From NCBI GenBank assembly GCA_947460595.1, contig CANHGS010000025.1, positions 1 through 45,979 on the forward strand: a stretch of DNA of 45,979 bases. Direction: 5' to 3'. The notes beneath the pieces are model-generated. The model had not been told where the DNA came from. It made no database searches and saw only the letters and a program-made list of their open reading frames with translations. The stretch is from Bacteroidota bacterium. GTDB taxonomy: Bacteria > Bacteroidota > Bacteroidia > Chitinophagales > Chitinophagaceae. Position numbers and translations under genes: made by a program. Shown piece by piece: positions 8,156-17,064 of the stretch (its first letter is position 1; every line of letters starts with the position of its first letter).

Positions 8156-8179
8156 CCAGTCTTAAAAAACCAAAACCGT

Positions 8180-11100
8180 ATGCAATTTAATCGGATCAAT
8201 AACATTGTTGGTTGGGTAGTGGCTTTTGTAGCCTGTACCGTGTATATCATGACCGCCGAAGCGGGTGGAAGCTTTTGGGATTGTGGTGAGTTTGTGAGTA
8301 GTTGTTTTAAACTACAGATTCCACATCCTCCAGGAGCCCCTTTGTTTGTAATCTTGGGTAGGGTATTCATTGTACTATTTGGTGATAATCCCCTTACTGC
8401 TGCAAAAGCGGTGAATGTAATGAGTGCACTAGCAAGTGGTTTTACTATTCTTTTCTTGTTTTGGACCATCACTCATTTTGCCCGCAAAATTGTGCAGGTA
8501 AAAACAACTGATACCTTAAGTAGTTACCAAATCTGGTCCATTATGGGTGCAGGTGTGGTAGGTGCTTTGGCATATACCTTCTCCGATTCTTTTTGGTATA
8601 GTGCAGTAGAAGGTGAAGTATATGCTTTGTCTAGTTTCTTTACTGCCATAGTATTTTGGGCCATTCTTAAATGGGAGAACCACGCAGAGCAAGAAGGGGC
8701 AGACAAATGGATTGTCTTTATCTTTTTTATGATGGGCTTGTCCATTGGGGTGCACTTGTTGAACCTATTAACCATTCCAGCCATTGTGATGGTGTACTAT
8801 TTTAAAAAGAAAGACAGTTTCAATTACGCCAATTTGCGTAAGTGGTTTTTACGCATTATTGCCATTGGCGGAGCCTTGGCCTTTATAGGTGCATTGGTGG
8901 CTGCTAACGGAGAAGTAAATGAAGACCGTGGCCTAACCATGGATGCCACATTGGGTGGCTTGATGATTTTTGGAACTTTGGCGGCTATTGGTTTACTGTT
9001 CTTGGTTGAAAATTGGAAAAAAGACCAGAAAGCACATTACGGTGGCATTTATATATTCTTTGTGATTGGTTGTGTTGTTACTGGAATCATTCAAGTTGGC
9101 GTAATTCAATATACGGTGAAATTAGCGGGCAGTTTTGACCGTTGGTTTGTTAATGGAATGGGGCTTCCTTTCTTTAGTGGGTTTATCACATTCTTTGTAT
9201 TACTGGCTGCTTTGATTGGTTATGGCTTAAACTATGCTGCCAAAAAGAACTGGGCCTATTTGCGCATCAGTCTCTGGTCTTTGGCATTTATGCTGATTGG
9301 TTATAGTACTTATGTAACAACCATGATTAGGAGTAATGCTAACCCTTCTGTTGATATGTACAACGTAGACAATCCCATGAGTTTGGTGGGTTATTTAGGA
9401 AGGGAACAGTATGGAGATTTTCCTTTGGTCTATGGTCAAAAGTTTAATGCACAACCAGTTGATGTGAAAAACGGCTCTATGAAATATGAGAAAGCCCGTG
9501 ATAAATACATTGAAATTGGACCTGATAGAAAATACTTGTATCAAGCAGAAGACAAAATGGTTTTCCCAAGGGTATGGGATGCTAGTAATGATCAAAACCA
9601 TGCGGACTATTATGCCTATTTCTTAAATATTAATCGTTTAAAAGACGGGGGATATGATCGTTCTCCAACACAGGCAGATAACGTAAAATTCTTAGTTGGT
9701 TACCAGTTCTATTGGATGTATTTCCGCTATTTTATGTGGAATTTCTCCGGTAAGCAAAATGACGTTCAGGGAATGTTCATAGGAAATATCCGAGATGGTA
9801 ACTGGATTACTGGCATCTCATTAATTGATAATATGCTTTATGGCGATCAGTCTTTGATGCCCGATAGTATGAAGAACAATAAAGCCAATAACAAATTGTT
9901 TTTATTGCCCTTTATTCTTGGTTTAATTGGATTATTCTATCAATTTAAACAACGCGGTGACGACGGTGTGGTCAACTTCTTAATGTTCTTCTTTACCGGG
10001 TTTGCCATTGTTATTTATTTGAACCAAGCAGGGTACCAGCCTCGTGAACGTGACTATGCTTATGTAGGATCCTTCTATGCATTTGCTGTTTGGATTGGAC
10101 TTGGCGTTTTAAAAGTGCGTGACTGGTTCTCTTCTAAACTTTCTCAGCAAGTTGCAGCAATAGCGGCTACGGTGCTTTGTTTCTTTGCAGTTCCTTCTTT
10201 AATGGCGCAGCAGGAATGGGATGACCATGACCGCAGTCAAAAAGTATTGTCTCGTGACCTTGCTAAAGATTATTTAGAAAGTTGTGCGCCCAATGCCATC
10301 CTTTTCTCTTTTGGTGATAATGATACCTACCCACTTTGGTATGCTCAAGAAGTAGAAGGCATTCGCCCTGATATTCGCGTGATCAATTACAGTCTATTGG
10401 GTATTGACTGGTATATTAATCAGTTGCGTTATAAAGTAAACCAGAGCGATAGCATTGATGTGATCTGGTCTCCTGAACAAATTGAAGCAGGTAAGCGTGA
10501 TTATATAGTGTACTCACCAAGACCCAATATTCCGGAAGACCGTTATTATGACCTTTATGACGTGATGAAGAATTATGTGGGTAGTGATGACGCAGACAAA
10601 CTAGACAATAGCCGTGGTTCAGAACCGCTAAACAGTTTCCCTGTTAGAAAGTTTGCAGTACCTGTTGACAAGGATTTTGTGTTAAAAAACAAAGTAGCCA
10701 ACGCTACCGATAGCATTGTTGGAGAAATGCGTTTTGATATACCTAAGGGTTCATTAATGAAGAATGACTTAGCGGTATTAAATATTATTGCGGCTAACAA
10801 ATGGAATCGTCCTATTTATTTTACCAATCCTGGTGTTGATCTTGGATTTGACCAATTCTTGAGAAGAGATGGTTTGAGTTTTAGATTGGTGCCGGTACAA
10901 AATAGTAGGGTGAATACAGATTGGATGCTGTCTAAGGCCTTGAATAATTTTGCTTTTGGTAATGCCAATGTAAAAGGTGTTTATTTTGATGAAGAAAACC
11001 GTAGACACTTAAATACCATTAGAAATGCGTATGCTGAATTAGCCATTGACCTATCTGCCAAAAACAGAAAAGAAGAAGCTAAGAAAGCCTTGCAATTGGT

Positions 11101-11428
11101 TGATAAGATGATGCTGGATGAAAATTTCTCTTATGGAATGGTTAGCCGCGGAAATATGCATAACAAGAATTCATTGCTATTCTTAGAAGCGTGTTTAATG
11201 GCAGGCGATACTACGCTAGCTAATAAAGTGGCAGCTTCCGTTAAAAAAGATTTGCAACAGCAAGTGAAGTTTTACAATGGTCTATCTGGAGATAAAGTAG
11301 AACAAATGGCTGACGAAAAAAGAATGGCTGAAAGCTATTTACAAGGATTGGAGCAGATTCAAACCATTTATAATCCAAGGATTCAGATTCCTGGTAAAAT
11401 GATGGCGGCCGATTCGGTGAACAAGTAA
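8180..11428 (+). CDS. DUF2723 family membrane protein, putative glycosyltransferase
   Basis: A 1082-aa integral membrane protein. The N-terminal half is polytopic (roughly a dozen hydrophobic segments to about residue 680). The C-terminal half is soluble and ends in a helical, TPR-like stretch. The early motif WDCGEFV and the following PHPPGAP loop are typical of DUF2723, which is related to protein O-mannosyltransferase/GT39-type enzymes that use lipid-linked sugars and an acidic catalytic motif in the first extracytoplasmic loop. In Bacteroidota these proteins are widespread and linked to protein O-glycosylation or envelope glycans; the exact substrate is unknown. The ATG at 8180 fits better than the TTG at 8153, which lies inside the -7 box. 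A strong terminator follows at 11495-11527. Confidence 0.88.
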   Translation: MQFNRINNIVGWVVAFVACTVYIMTAEAGGSFWDCGEFVSSCFKLQIPHPPGAPLFVILGRVFIVLFGDNPLTAAKAVNVMSALASGFTILFLFWTITHFARKIVQVKTTDTLSSYQIWSIMGAGVVGALAYTFSDSFWYSAVEGEVYALSSFFTAIVFWAILKWENHAEQEGADKWIVFIFFMMGLSIGVHLLNLLTIPAIVMVYYFKKKDSFNYANLRKWFLRIIAIGGALAFIGALVAANGEVNEDRGLTMDATLGGLMIFGTLAAIGLLFLVENWKKDQKAHYGGIYIFFVIGCVVTGIIQVGVIQYTVKLAGSFDRWFVNGMGLPFFSGFITFFVLLAALIGYGLNYAAKKNWAYLRISLWSLAFMLIGYSTYVTTMIRSNANPSVDMYNVDNPMSLVGYLGREQYGDFPLVYGQKFNAQPVDVKNGSMKYEKARDKYIEIGPDRKYLYQAEDKMVFPRVWDASNDQNHADYYAYFLNINRLKDGGYDRSPTQADNVKFLVGYQFYWMYFRYFMWNFSGKQNDVQGMFIGNIRDGNWITGISLIDNMLYGDQSLMPDSMKNNKANNKLFLLPFILGLIGLFYQFKQRGDDGVVNFLMFFFTGFAIVIYLNQAGYQPRERDYAYVGSFYAFAVWIGLGVLKVRDWFSSKLSQQVAAIAATVLCFFAVPSLMAQQEWDDHDRSQKVLSRDLAKDYLESCAPNAILFSFGDNDTYPLWYAQEVEGIRPDIRVINYSLLGIDWYINQLRYKVNQSDSIDVIWSPEQIEAGKRDYIVYSPRPNIPEDRYYDLYDVMKNYVGSDDADKLDNSRGSEPLNSFPVRKFAVPVDKDFVLKNKVANATDSIVGEMRFDIPKGSLMKNDLAVLNIIAANKWNRPIYFTNPGVDLGFDQFLRRDGLSFRLVPVQNSRVNTDWMLSKALNNFAFGNANVKGVYFDEENRRHLNTIRNAYAELAIDLSAKNRKEEAKKALQLVDKMMLDENFSYGMVSRGNMHNKNSLLFLEACLMAGDTTLANKVAASVKKDLQQQVKFYNGLSGDKVEQMADEKRMAESYLQGLEQIQTIYNPRIQIPGKMMAADSVNK

Positions 11429-11494
11429 TAAGTCAAAAGTTAAAAAAATAAAAAGTTTTAAATAATTGGTCAAAAAAAATAAATGATTTTACAA

Positions 11495-11527
11495 GATGCC
11501 TGGATAGAAGTCCGGGCATCTTTTTTT
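11495..11527 (+). terminator. Rho-independent terminator after the DUF2723 gene
   Basis: A 10-bp stem with one G-U pair (11495-11504 with 11511-11520) closes a 6-base loop and is followed by seven Ts (11521-11527). It separates the DUF2723 gene from the VWA/ATPase pair. Confidence 0.9.
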
Positions 11528-11593
11528 AGAACTTATTCTTTAATTCCTTGTTGTACCTTACACTAGTTTCCAATTCTTTTGTAGATTCCCATT

Positions 11594-12691
11594 ATGATAG
11601 GACATCGTTTTCTTCAGTTTCAACCCAATCAAGGTGCTGGCACCAAGTTTGAGCAATTGCTTGACATATTTACGCAATTGCTCACACATACCAATGGGGA
11701 TGCTACGGAAGCCCTTTCTTGGTTAAATGAACTTGACAGACAGTACCATTTAACGGATAAGGATTATGGCATGGGCGATTTTATTGAGGACCTAAAAGAA
11801 AACGGTTATCTCAAAGAAAATCCTCAGGACGGTAGCTTTAAAATCACTGGTAAATCTGAGCAGACCATTAGAAAAAAAAGTCTGGAAGAGATTTTTGGTA
11901 AGCTAAAAAAAGCCAAACAGGGAAGTCATCAAACCAATAAACAGGGCAGGGGAGATGAGCTAACCCCCGATACCAGACCCTTTCAGTTTGGAGATTCTTT
12001 GGAACAAATTGATTTTACTGAAAGCATTAGAAATGCTCAGATTAACCATGGGGTAGAAAATTTTTCTATGCGGGAAGATGATTTGCAAATTCGTGAATCA
12101 GACTTTAAAACCCAGACTTCAACCGTGTTGATGATTGACATTTCTCACTCCATGATTTTATATGGAGAGGATAGGATTACGCCTGCCAAAAAAGTGGCCA
12201 TGGCACTAAGTGAACTTATTACTACCCGTTATCCCAAAGACACATTAGACATTGTGGTTTTTGGCAATGATGCTTGGAGTATTGAAATCAAAGACCTGCC
12301 TTATTTACAAGTAGGTCCTTATCATACTAATACGGTTGCGGGTTTGGAATTGGCCATGGATTTATTACGAAAACAAAAGAATCCCAACAAACAGATCTTT
12401 ATGATCACAGATGGTAAGCCCACTTGTTTGAAAATTGGTAAAAAGTATTATAAAAATAGTTTTGGTTTAGATCGCAAAGTAGTCAACAGGTGTATTAACC
12501 TAGCGGCACAATGCAAGAAATTGAAAATACCCATCACCACATTCATGATAGCTTCTGACCCTTATCTTCAGAGCTTTGTTCAGGAGTTCACAGAGACCAA
12601 CAATGGCAAAGCATTTTTTGCGTCCTTAGACAAATTAGGCGCATTTCTGTTCAAGGATTTTGAAAGTGGCAAAAATAAAACCGTTTATTAA
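11594..12691 (+). CDS. VWA-domain protein partnered with an AAA+ ATPase
   Basis: A cytoplasmic 365-aa protein without a signal peptide. Residues 1-170 are helical and charged. A von Willebrand factor A domain follows (about 175-350) with an intact metal-ion-dependent adhesion site: D182-x-S184-x-S186, Thr245/247 in HTNT, and D273 in ITDGK. The next gene, 9 bp downstream, encodes a RavA/MoxR/Mg-chelatase-I-like ATPase. Such VWA-AAA+ pairs act together as in RavA-ViaA, MoxR-VWA or BchI-BchD: the VWA protein binds a client through a metal ion and the ATPase remodels it. There are no chelatase or cofactor genes nearby, so a chaperone-like role is the better inference. The client is unknown. Confidence 0.85.
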   Translation: MIGHRFLQFQPNQGAGTKFEQLLDIFTQLLTHTNGDATEALSWLNELDRQYHLTDKDYGMGDFIEDLKENGYLKENPQDGSFKITGKSEQTIRKKSLEEIFGKLKKAKQGSHQTNKQGRGDELTPDTRPFQFGDSLEQIDFTESIRNAQINHGVENFSMREDDLQIRESDFKTQTSTVLMIDISHSMILYGEDRITPAKKVAMALSELITTRYPKDTLDIVVFGNDAWSIEIKDLPYLQVGPYHTNTVAGLELAMDLLRKQKNPNKQIFMITDGKPTCLKIGKKYYKNSFGLDRKVVNRCINLAAQCKKLKIPITTFMIASDPYLQSFVQEFTETNNGKAFFASLDKLGAFLFKDFESGKNKTVY

Positions 12692-12700
12692 CATTAGCAC

Positions 12701-14236
12701 ATGAGCAAGCAAAACATTCAGACTTTAGGAGAATTGATAAAAAGTGGTTACCATTCTAAAACCGTAAAAGAAGAAATCAGAGAAAACTTGATTTTGAAAA
12801 TGCAGTCAAAAGAGAACCCTTTTGAAGGTATTATGGGTTATGAAGACACGGTGATTCCAGATACGGAAAGGGCGCTACTGAGCCGTCATAATATTCTTTA
12901 TCTAGGACTAAGAGGGCAGGCTAAAACCAGAATGGCTAGACAGATGGTGGAATTGTTAGACGAGTGGGTGCCTACCATTGCTGGCTCTGAAATAAACGAT
13001 GATCCTTTGAATCCCCTGAGCAAATATTCACGCGACTTGATTGCCAAATTGGGAGACGATACGCCCATTCATTGGGTCAATAGGCATGAACGCTATGGTG
13101 AAAAATTGGCTACCCCTGATGTAAGTGTGGCTGATTTAATCGGTGACATTGATCCCATTAAAGCGGCCAATATGAAATTGAGTTTTTCTGATGAAGAAGT
13201 CATTCATTACGGGATTATTCCAAGAAGTAATCGAGGCATTTTTGTGATTAATGAATTACCTGATTTGCAAGCTAGGATTCAAGTAGCACTGTTCAATATT
13301 TTACAGGAAGGAGACATTCAAATTCGTGGATTTAAATTGAGGATGCCCTTAGACATTTTGTTTGTATTCACCGCTAATCCGGAAGATTATACCAATCGCG
13401 GTAGCATAGTAACGCCTTTGAAAGATAGAATAGAAAGTCAGATTCTGACCCATTATCCCAAAACCATTGAAACTTCTTTGGCTATTACTGAACAGGAAGC
13501 AAACTTATTGCCTATTCAAACGGAAAGGGTATCTATTAGTGATTTGTTGAAACGATTGGTTGAACAAATTGCATTTGAAGCTAGAAATAATGAGTATGTA
13601 GATAAGAAAAGTGGGGTAAGTGCTAGGCTTACTATTGCGGCATATGAGAATGCCATTAGTGCAGCTGAGAGAAGGGCCATTATTCATGGACAGGCTCATA
13701 CACAGGTTTGGATTTCTGATTTGCAGGGCATTATTCCAGCTATTACTGGAAAGATTGAATTGGTGTATGAAGGCGAACAGGAAGGTCCTTATCAAGTGGC
13801 AGTTCAGTTATTAGATAAATCTATTCGTTCTCAATTTGTACAGTATTTTCCCAATCCTGATCAATTAAAAAAGAAACGAGCCACAGGAAAGAAATCAGTA
13901 GAAGAGAAAGAACCTGAAAATCCCTTTAAATCTATTATTCGTTGGTTTGATGCTGGTAAACAGGTAGACCTGCTTTTAGACATGAAGGACGATGCTAAAA
14001 TTGCTGCATTATACCAAGTTGATGGTTTATATGGCATAGTTAAAAAACATTTTCCGCAGGCCAATGAAAACGAAAATGCATTACTTATGGAATTTGTCTT
14101 ACACGGATTAGCGGCTTATTCTATGATCAGTAAGCGTAATATTGATGGTAAAATTGAATTCAAAGATTTAATGGGTAGCATGATGAACCTTGGGCAATTT
14201 GACTTGAACGAGGAGGAAGATGAATACCAGGGATAG
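12701..14236 (+). CDS. AAA+ ATPase, MoxR/RavA/Mg-chelatase-I-like
   Basis: A 511-aa ATPase. The Walker A motif is GLRGQAKT (69-76), with Ala in the place of the usual second-last Gly, as also seen in RavA/MoxR proteins. The Walker B region is GIFVINELPDL (about 179-189), carrying Asn-Glu (N184, E185) instead of Asp-Glu. Sensor 1 is TANPEDY (224-230), followed by TPLKDR. A helical lid domain and a C-terminal extension of about 120 aa follow, with a Lys-rich linker near 387-400. It is cotranscribed with the VWA gene 9 bp upstream. The role is probably to remodel or load a client held by the VWA protein. The stop codon sits in a small inverted repeat (14232-14246) that also holds the stop of the convergent gene. 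Confidence 0.85.
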   Translation: MSKQNIQTLGELIKSGYHSKTVKEEIRENLILKMQSKENPFEGIMGYEDTVIPDTERALLSRHNILYLGLRGQAKTRMARQMVELLDEWVPTIAGSEINDDPLNPLSKYSRDLIAKLGDDTPIHWVNRHERYGEKLATPDVSVADLIGDIDPIKAANMKLSFSDEEVIHYGIIPRSNRGIFVINELPDLQARIQVALFNILQEGDIQIRGFKLRMPLDILFVFTANPEDYTNRGSIVTPLKDRIESQILTHYPKTIETSLAITEQEANLLPIQTERVSISDLLKRLVEQIAFEARNNEYVDKKSGVSARLTIAAYENAISAAERRAIIHGQAHTQVWISDLQGIIPAITGKIELVYEGEQEGPYQVAVQLLDKSIRSQFVQYFPNPDQLKKKRATGKKSVEEKEPENPFKSIIRWFDAGKQVDLLLDMKDDAKIAALYQVDGLYGIVKKHFPQANENENALLMEFVLHGLAAYSMISKRNIDGKIEFKDLMGSMMNLGQFDLNEEEDEYQG

Positions 14237-14241
14237 CTAGG

Positions 14242-15111
14242 CTATCTAATTAACATACCCAGCTTAACTCCAAAAGAAAAAGATAGTCCAGGACTGTTAC
14301 CTAGTCTGGTATTGGCATAATTGTAGGCTGCTGTTGCTTTACTATTGGTATAGCTATTGCTTTCTAGTTTGTTGTCAAACCCGTAGCCTAATCCCCAATA
14401 ACCGTCTATCAATACTTTATTACCAAATACCCATTGTTTCCCAAATTCTAGGTGCAATGCCCCAAAGTTTACTTGTTGTTTTTCTATGGCATATTGACTA
14501 CTGGCTTTGTACGCAATTCTATTTTCACTATAGGATCCAAGATAAATAACTGGTTTTAAATATGCCCCCTGCATGATATGGGTAAATCTGGTTCTTCCAA
14601 ATAGAAAGTCTGGAAGTTTACTAAACTTGTATCCACCGCTAACAAAAACGCCAAATTGGTTCTTTTGGGTTTCATTAATGCTGCTGGCATAATTATAGTC
14701 TAGTAGGTTGTTTTTACCTAATCCAATGATTCCTAAGGATAATTCATAGGATTGTCCAACTGAAACTTGTTTCTCAAAACTGAACTCAGAATAACCGATT
14801 AGCGGTGAGAAAAAATTCAGTTTAATGGCTTTTGTTAATTGGCCTGGATAATTGTCCCTGTTTTTTAAATCATCATTGGCATTGAAGATTTCTTTTTTGC
14901 CATTTTCATAAATAATCATTTGAACCAATTCTTTACTAATGCTGTACAAAGGACCTTGTAAATTATCTTGGTGATAATACTTGATCTCTGAAAGTCCTAT
15001 TTCTGTGATTTTGCCACTAATTTTTTGGCCATCTTTTTTTATAATCTGGTCTTGAGCAAAGGAGGATAGGCTAATTAGAATAGCTATTAATATAGGAAAA
15101 ACTAGTTTCAT
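14242..15111 (-). CDS. Secreted/outer-membrane beta-barrel-like protein, unknown function
   Basis: A 289-aa protein with a signal peptide (about 1-19, cleavage after SFA). An N-terminal module (20-80) has the pattern KKDGQKISGKI...EIKYY...PLYSISK...IIYENGKKE, commonly seen at the start of Bacteroidota surface proteins of unknown role. The rest (about 95-289) alternates short polar and aromatic strands, suggesting a small beta-barrel; the final segment FGVKLGMLIR resembles a last beta-strand. It follows the lipoprotein gene on the same strand but a terminator stands between them. Function is not recognised. Confidence 0.7.
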   Translation of the reverse strand: MKLVFPILIAILISLSSFAQDQIIKKDGQKISGKITEIGLSEIKYYHQDNLQGPLYSISKELVQMIIYENGKKEIFNANDDLKNRDNYPGQLTKAIKLNFFSPLIGYSEFSFEKQVSVGQSYELSLGIIGLGKNNLLDYNYASSINETQKNQFGVFVSGGYKFSKLPDFLFGRTRFTHIMQGAYLKPVIYLGSYSENRIAYKASSQYAIEKQQVNFGALHLEFGKQWVFGNKVLIDGYWGLGYGFDNKLESNSYTNSKATAAYNYANTRLGNSPGLSFSFGVKLGMLIR

Positions 15112-15132
15112 TTCAATTATTTATAAAAAGAC

Positions 15133-15158
15133 AAAGCAGCAAGAAATCTTGCTGCTTT
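15133..15158 (-). terminator. Terminator downstream of the lipoprotein gene
   Basis: A perfect 11-bp stem (15133-15143 with 15148-15158) closes a 4-base loop. On the minus strand it is followed by GTCTTTTTA. It separates the lipoprotein gene (15192-15890) from the barrel-protein gene that starts at 15111. Confidence 0.8.
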
Positions 15159-15191
15159 GAAAATAAGATTCATCAAAAAATGACAATTGAA

Positions 15192-15890
15192 TTACTTTCT
15201 GAGCTTGATTTCTGTATCAAGTTCTTTAACCATTTCAGTAGTGAATTTTTTACTGGCTTTTGCAATACTCTCTGGATCTACGGCTTTTGTTTGTATAGAC
15301 ATCAGTAATTCCTGACTTTGTGTGTCATATAAGTTGCTTTCTAGATAGATGGTTTTCTTTTCAACAGTGTAGCCAGGATTGTAACTAGACATGCCTGTAC
15401 TCATAACAACGCCTGGTCCCATCATACCCAAACCAGAACCCCAGTAATTGCCATAATAAGAACCAAAATTGCCATAATAGCCATAACTGCCCACTGGATT
15501 ATAGTAAGACTGTGACGCTTGTACATAATGACTTTCTGTTCTAATATCTTTTACCGCAACCGTAAATATAGTTTCCAATTTTAATTCCTTAACCTTTGCT
15601 AGAATGGCGTCTACTGGAAAATTTTTCCCCACATTCATTGGTCCTAATGCTTCAATACTGGTAACGGTTTTTAGCCCTCTTTTTTCTGCAGCTGCTTTTA
15701 AATCTGTTTCAAGCAGATTGCGGGCATTTAAGTCTTGGGTCAGGACCATGATAAACAAACTGCGTTTTTTACCCAATACTTCTGTGTCTTTTTTAACCCA
15801 GAATCCAATCACGGACATGGAAGAAGATTTACAGGCTTCAAACAATACAATCATACTGCATAGAGCAAGTATCAATTTCATTTTTTTCAT
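15192..15890 (-). CDS. Lipoprotein of unknown function with Tyr/Gly-rich insert
   Basis: A 232-aa protein with a lipoprotein signal; the lipobox LFEAC puts the acylated cysteine at residue 20. Two conserved-looking alpha/beta parts (about 28-118 and 175-232) flank a Tyr/Gly/Ser/Met-rich segment (about 119-172, e.g. GSYGYYGNFGSYYGNYW). The layout recalls small envelope lipoproteins of the DUF4136 or DUF799 kind, but the family could not be assigned with confidence. ATG at 15890 is used; a second ATG three codons later would give the same mature protein. The terminator at 15133-15158 ends the transcript. Confidence 0.65.
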   Translation of the reverse strand: MKKMKLILALCSMIVLFEACKSSSMSVIGFWVKKDTEVLGKKRSLFIMVLTQDLNARNLLETDLKAAAEKRGLKTVTSIEALGPMNVGKNFPVDAILAKVKELKLETIFTVAVKDIRTESHYVQASQSYYNPVGSYGYYGNFGSYYGNYWGSGLGMMGPGVVMSTGMSSYNPGYTVEKKTIYLESNLYDTQSQELLMSIQTKAVDPESIAKASKKFTTEMVKELDTEIKLRK

Positions 15891-15927
15891 GTGATGGGTT
15901 TACTAGTGATGGCTTTTGTTAGTTAAA

Positions 15928-17055
15928 CTAGATCATTTCTTTTAGTTTCTCAACTACATGATCTATTTCTTGGATGGTATTGTGTTTGCAAAAAGAAAAT
16001 CTTACAGTTACTTGGTTGGGATTAGCATTAATGGCCCTAATTACGTGTGAGCCTTGATCTGCTCCAGAAGTACAAGCACTTCCACCACTAGCACAAATAT
16101 GGTTGATATCCATATTGAAAAGGATCATTTCACTTTTTTCTGTTTTTGGAAAACTCACACTTAATACGGCATATAAGGATTTACCTGTTCTATCCCCATT
16201 AAAGCTACAATCCGGTATGGCTTTTTGTAAAGCTTCAGCCATATATTCCTTTAGTCCTTGAATATATTGACTGTCTTTTTCAAAATGATCAGTAGCCAAC
16301 TCAAGTGCTTTTGCAAACCCGATAATACCATAAACGTTTTCAGTGCCCGCACGCATATTGCGTTCTTGAGCACCTCCATTGATCAATGGTTTAATTTTGA
16401 CATGCTCATTTATATAGAGTATGCCTACCCCTTTAGGTCCATGGAATTTGTGCCCCGCGCCTGTTATAAAATGTATGGGTGTATTTCTTAAGTCAAATGG
16501 AAAATGACCAACTGTTTGAACGGTATCGCTATGGAAAATGGCTCCATATTCTTTGCAGAGGTTACCAACAGTATGTATATCCAATATATTTCCTATTTCA
16601 TTATTGGCATGCATTAAAGTAACCAAACATTTCTCCTTGCTTTCTTTTAACAACAATTCAAGATCCGCTAAGTCAATATGACCATTGTCCAATAACTTAA
16701 CATAGCTCAAAGCGGCTTCCCCATTTTTATGCAAATACTCTACAGTATGGGTGGTTGCGTGGTGTTCAATGATAGAAGAGATAATATGTTTACAACCTAG
16801 GTCTCTTACAGCAGCTGTGATAGCGGTATTGCTACTTTCTGTTCCCCCACTAGTAAAAAAGATTTCTGCTGGATGTGCATTTAAAATTTTTGCAACTGTT
16901 TTTCTTGCATTTTCAATACCCATTCTACATTCCCTTCCATAACTGTAAATAGAGGAGGGGTTTCCAAAATTAGTAGTTAAATATGGCATCATGGCTTCCA
17001 GCACAGCTGGATCAAGTGCGGTAGTTGCGGCATTATCCAAGTAGATTCTTTCCAT
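15928..17055 (-). CDS. Cysteine desulfurase (NifS/IscS type)
   Basis: A pyridoxal-phosphate enzyme of 375 aa that takes sulfur from cysteine as an enzyme-bound persulfide for Fe-S clusters or tRNA thiolation. Visible motifs: N-terminal YLDNAATT, GGTESSN (70-76), EHHA (97-100), the PLP lysine K203 in GAGHKFHGPKG, and the catalytic Cys328 in GGSACTSG. Length and motifs fit NifS/IscS-type group I enzymes rather than SufS. No iscU, iscR or suf genes are adjacent, so the destination of the sulfur is not shown. It starts 9 bp after the phosphoglucosamine mutase gene, so the two are probably one transcript. Confidence 0.9.
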   Translation of the reverse strand: MERIYLDNAATTALDPAVLEAMMPYLTTNFGNPSSIYSYGRECRMGIENARKTVAKILNAHPAEIFFTSGGTESSNTAITAAVRDLGCKHIISSIIEHHATTHTVEYLHKNGEAALSYVKLLDNGHIDLADLELLLKESKEKCLVTLMHANNEIGNILDIHTVGNLCKEYGAIFHSDTVQTVGHFPFDLRNTPIHFITGAGHKFHGPKGVGILYINEHVKIKPLINGGAQERNMRAGTENVYGIIGFAKALELATDHFEKDSQYIQGLKEYMAEALQKAIPDCSFNGDRTGKSLYAVLSVSFPKTEKSEMILFNMDINHICASGGSACTSGADQGSHVIRAINANPNQVTVRFSFCKHNTIQEIDHVVEKLKEMI

Positions 17056-17064
17056 GGTCTTGCT

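Noticed and set aside
8153..8179. TTG start for the DUF2723 protein
   Set aside because: The TTG lies inside the -7 box TATGTTTG, and the following ATG at 8180 starts directly at the conserved N-terminus.
14232..14246. 6-bp inverted repeat containing both convergent stop codons
   Set aside because: The stem is short and lacks a T tract on either strand, so it is unlikely to be a terminator; noted only as a small palindrome.
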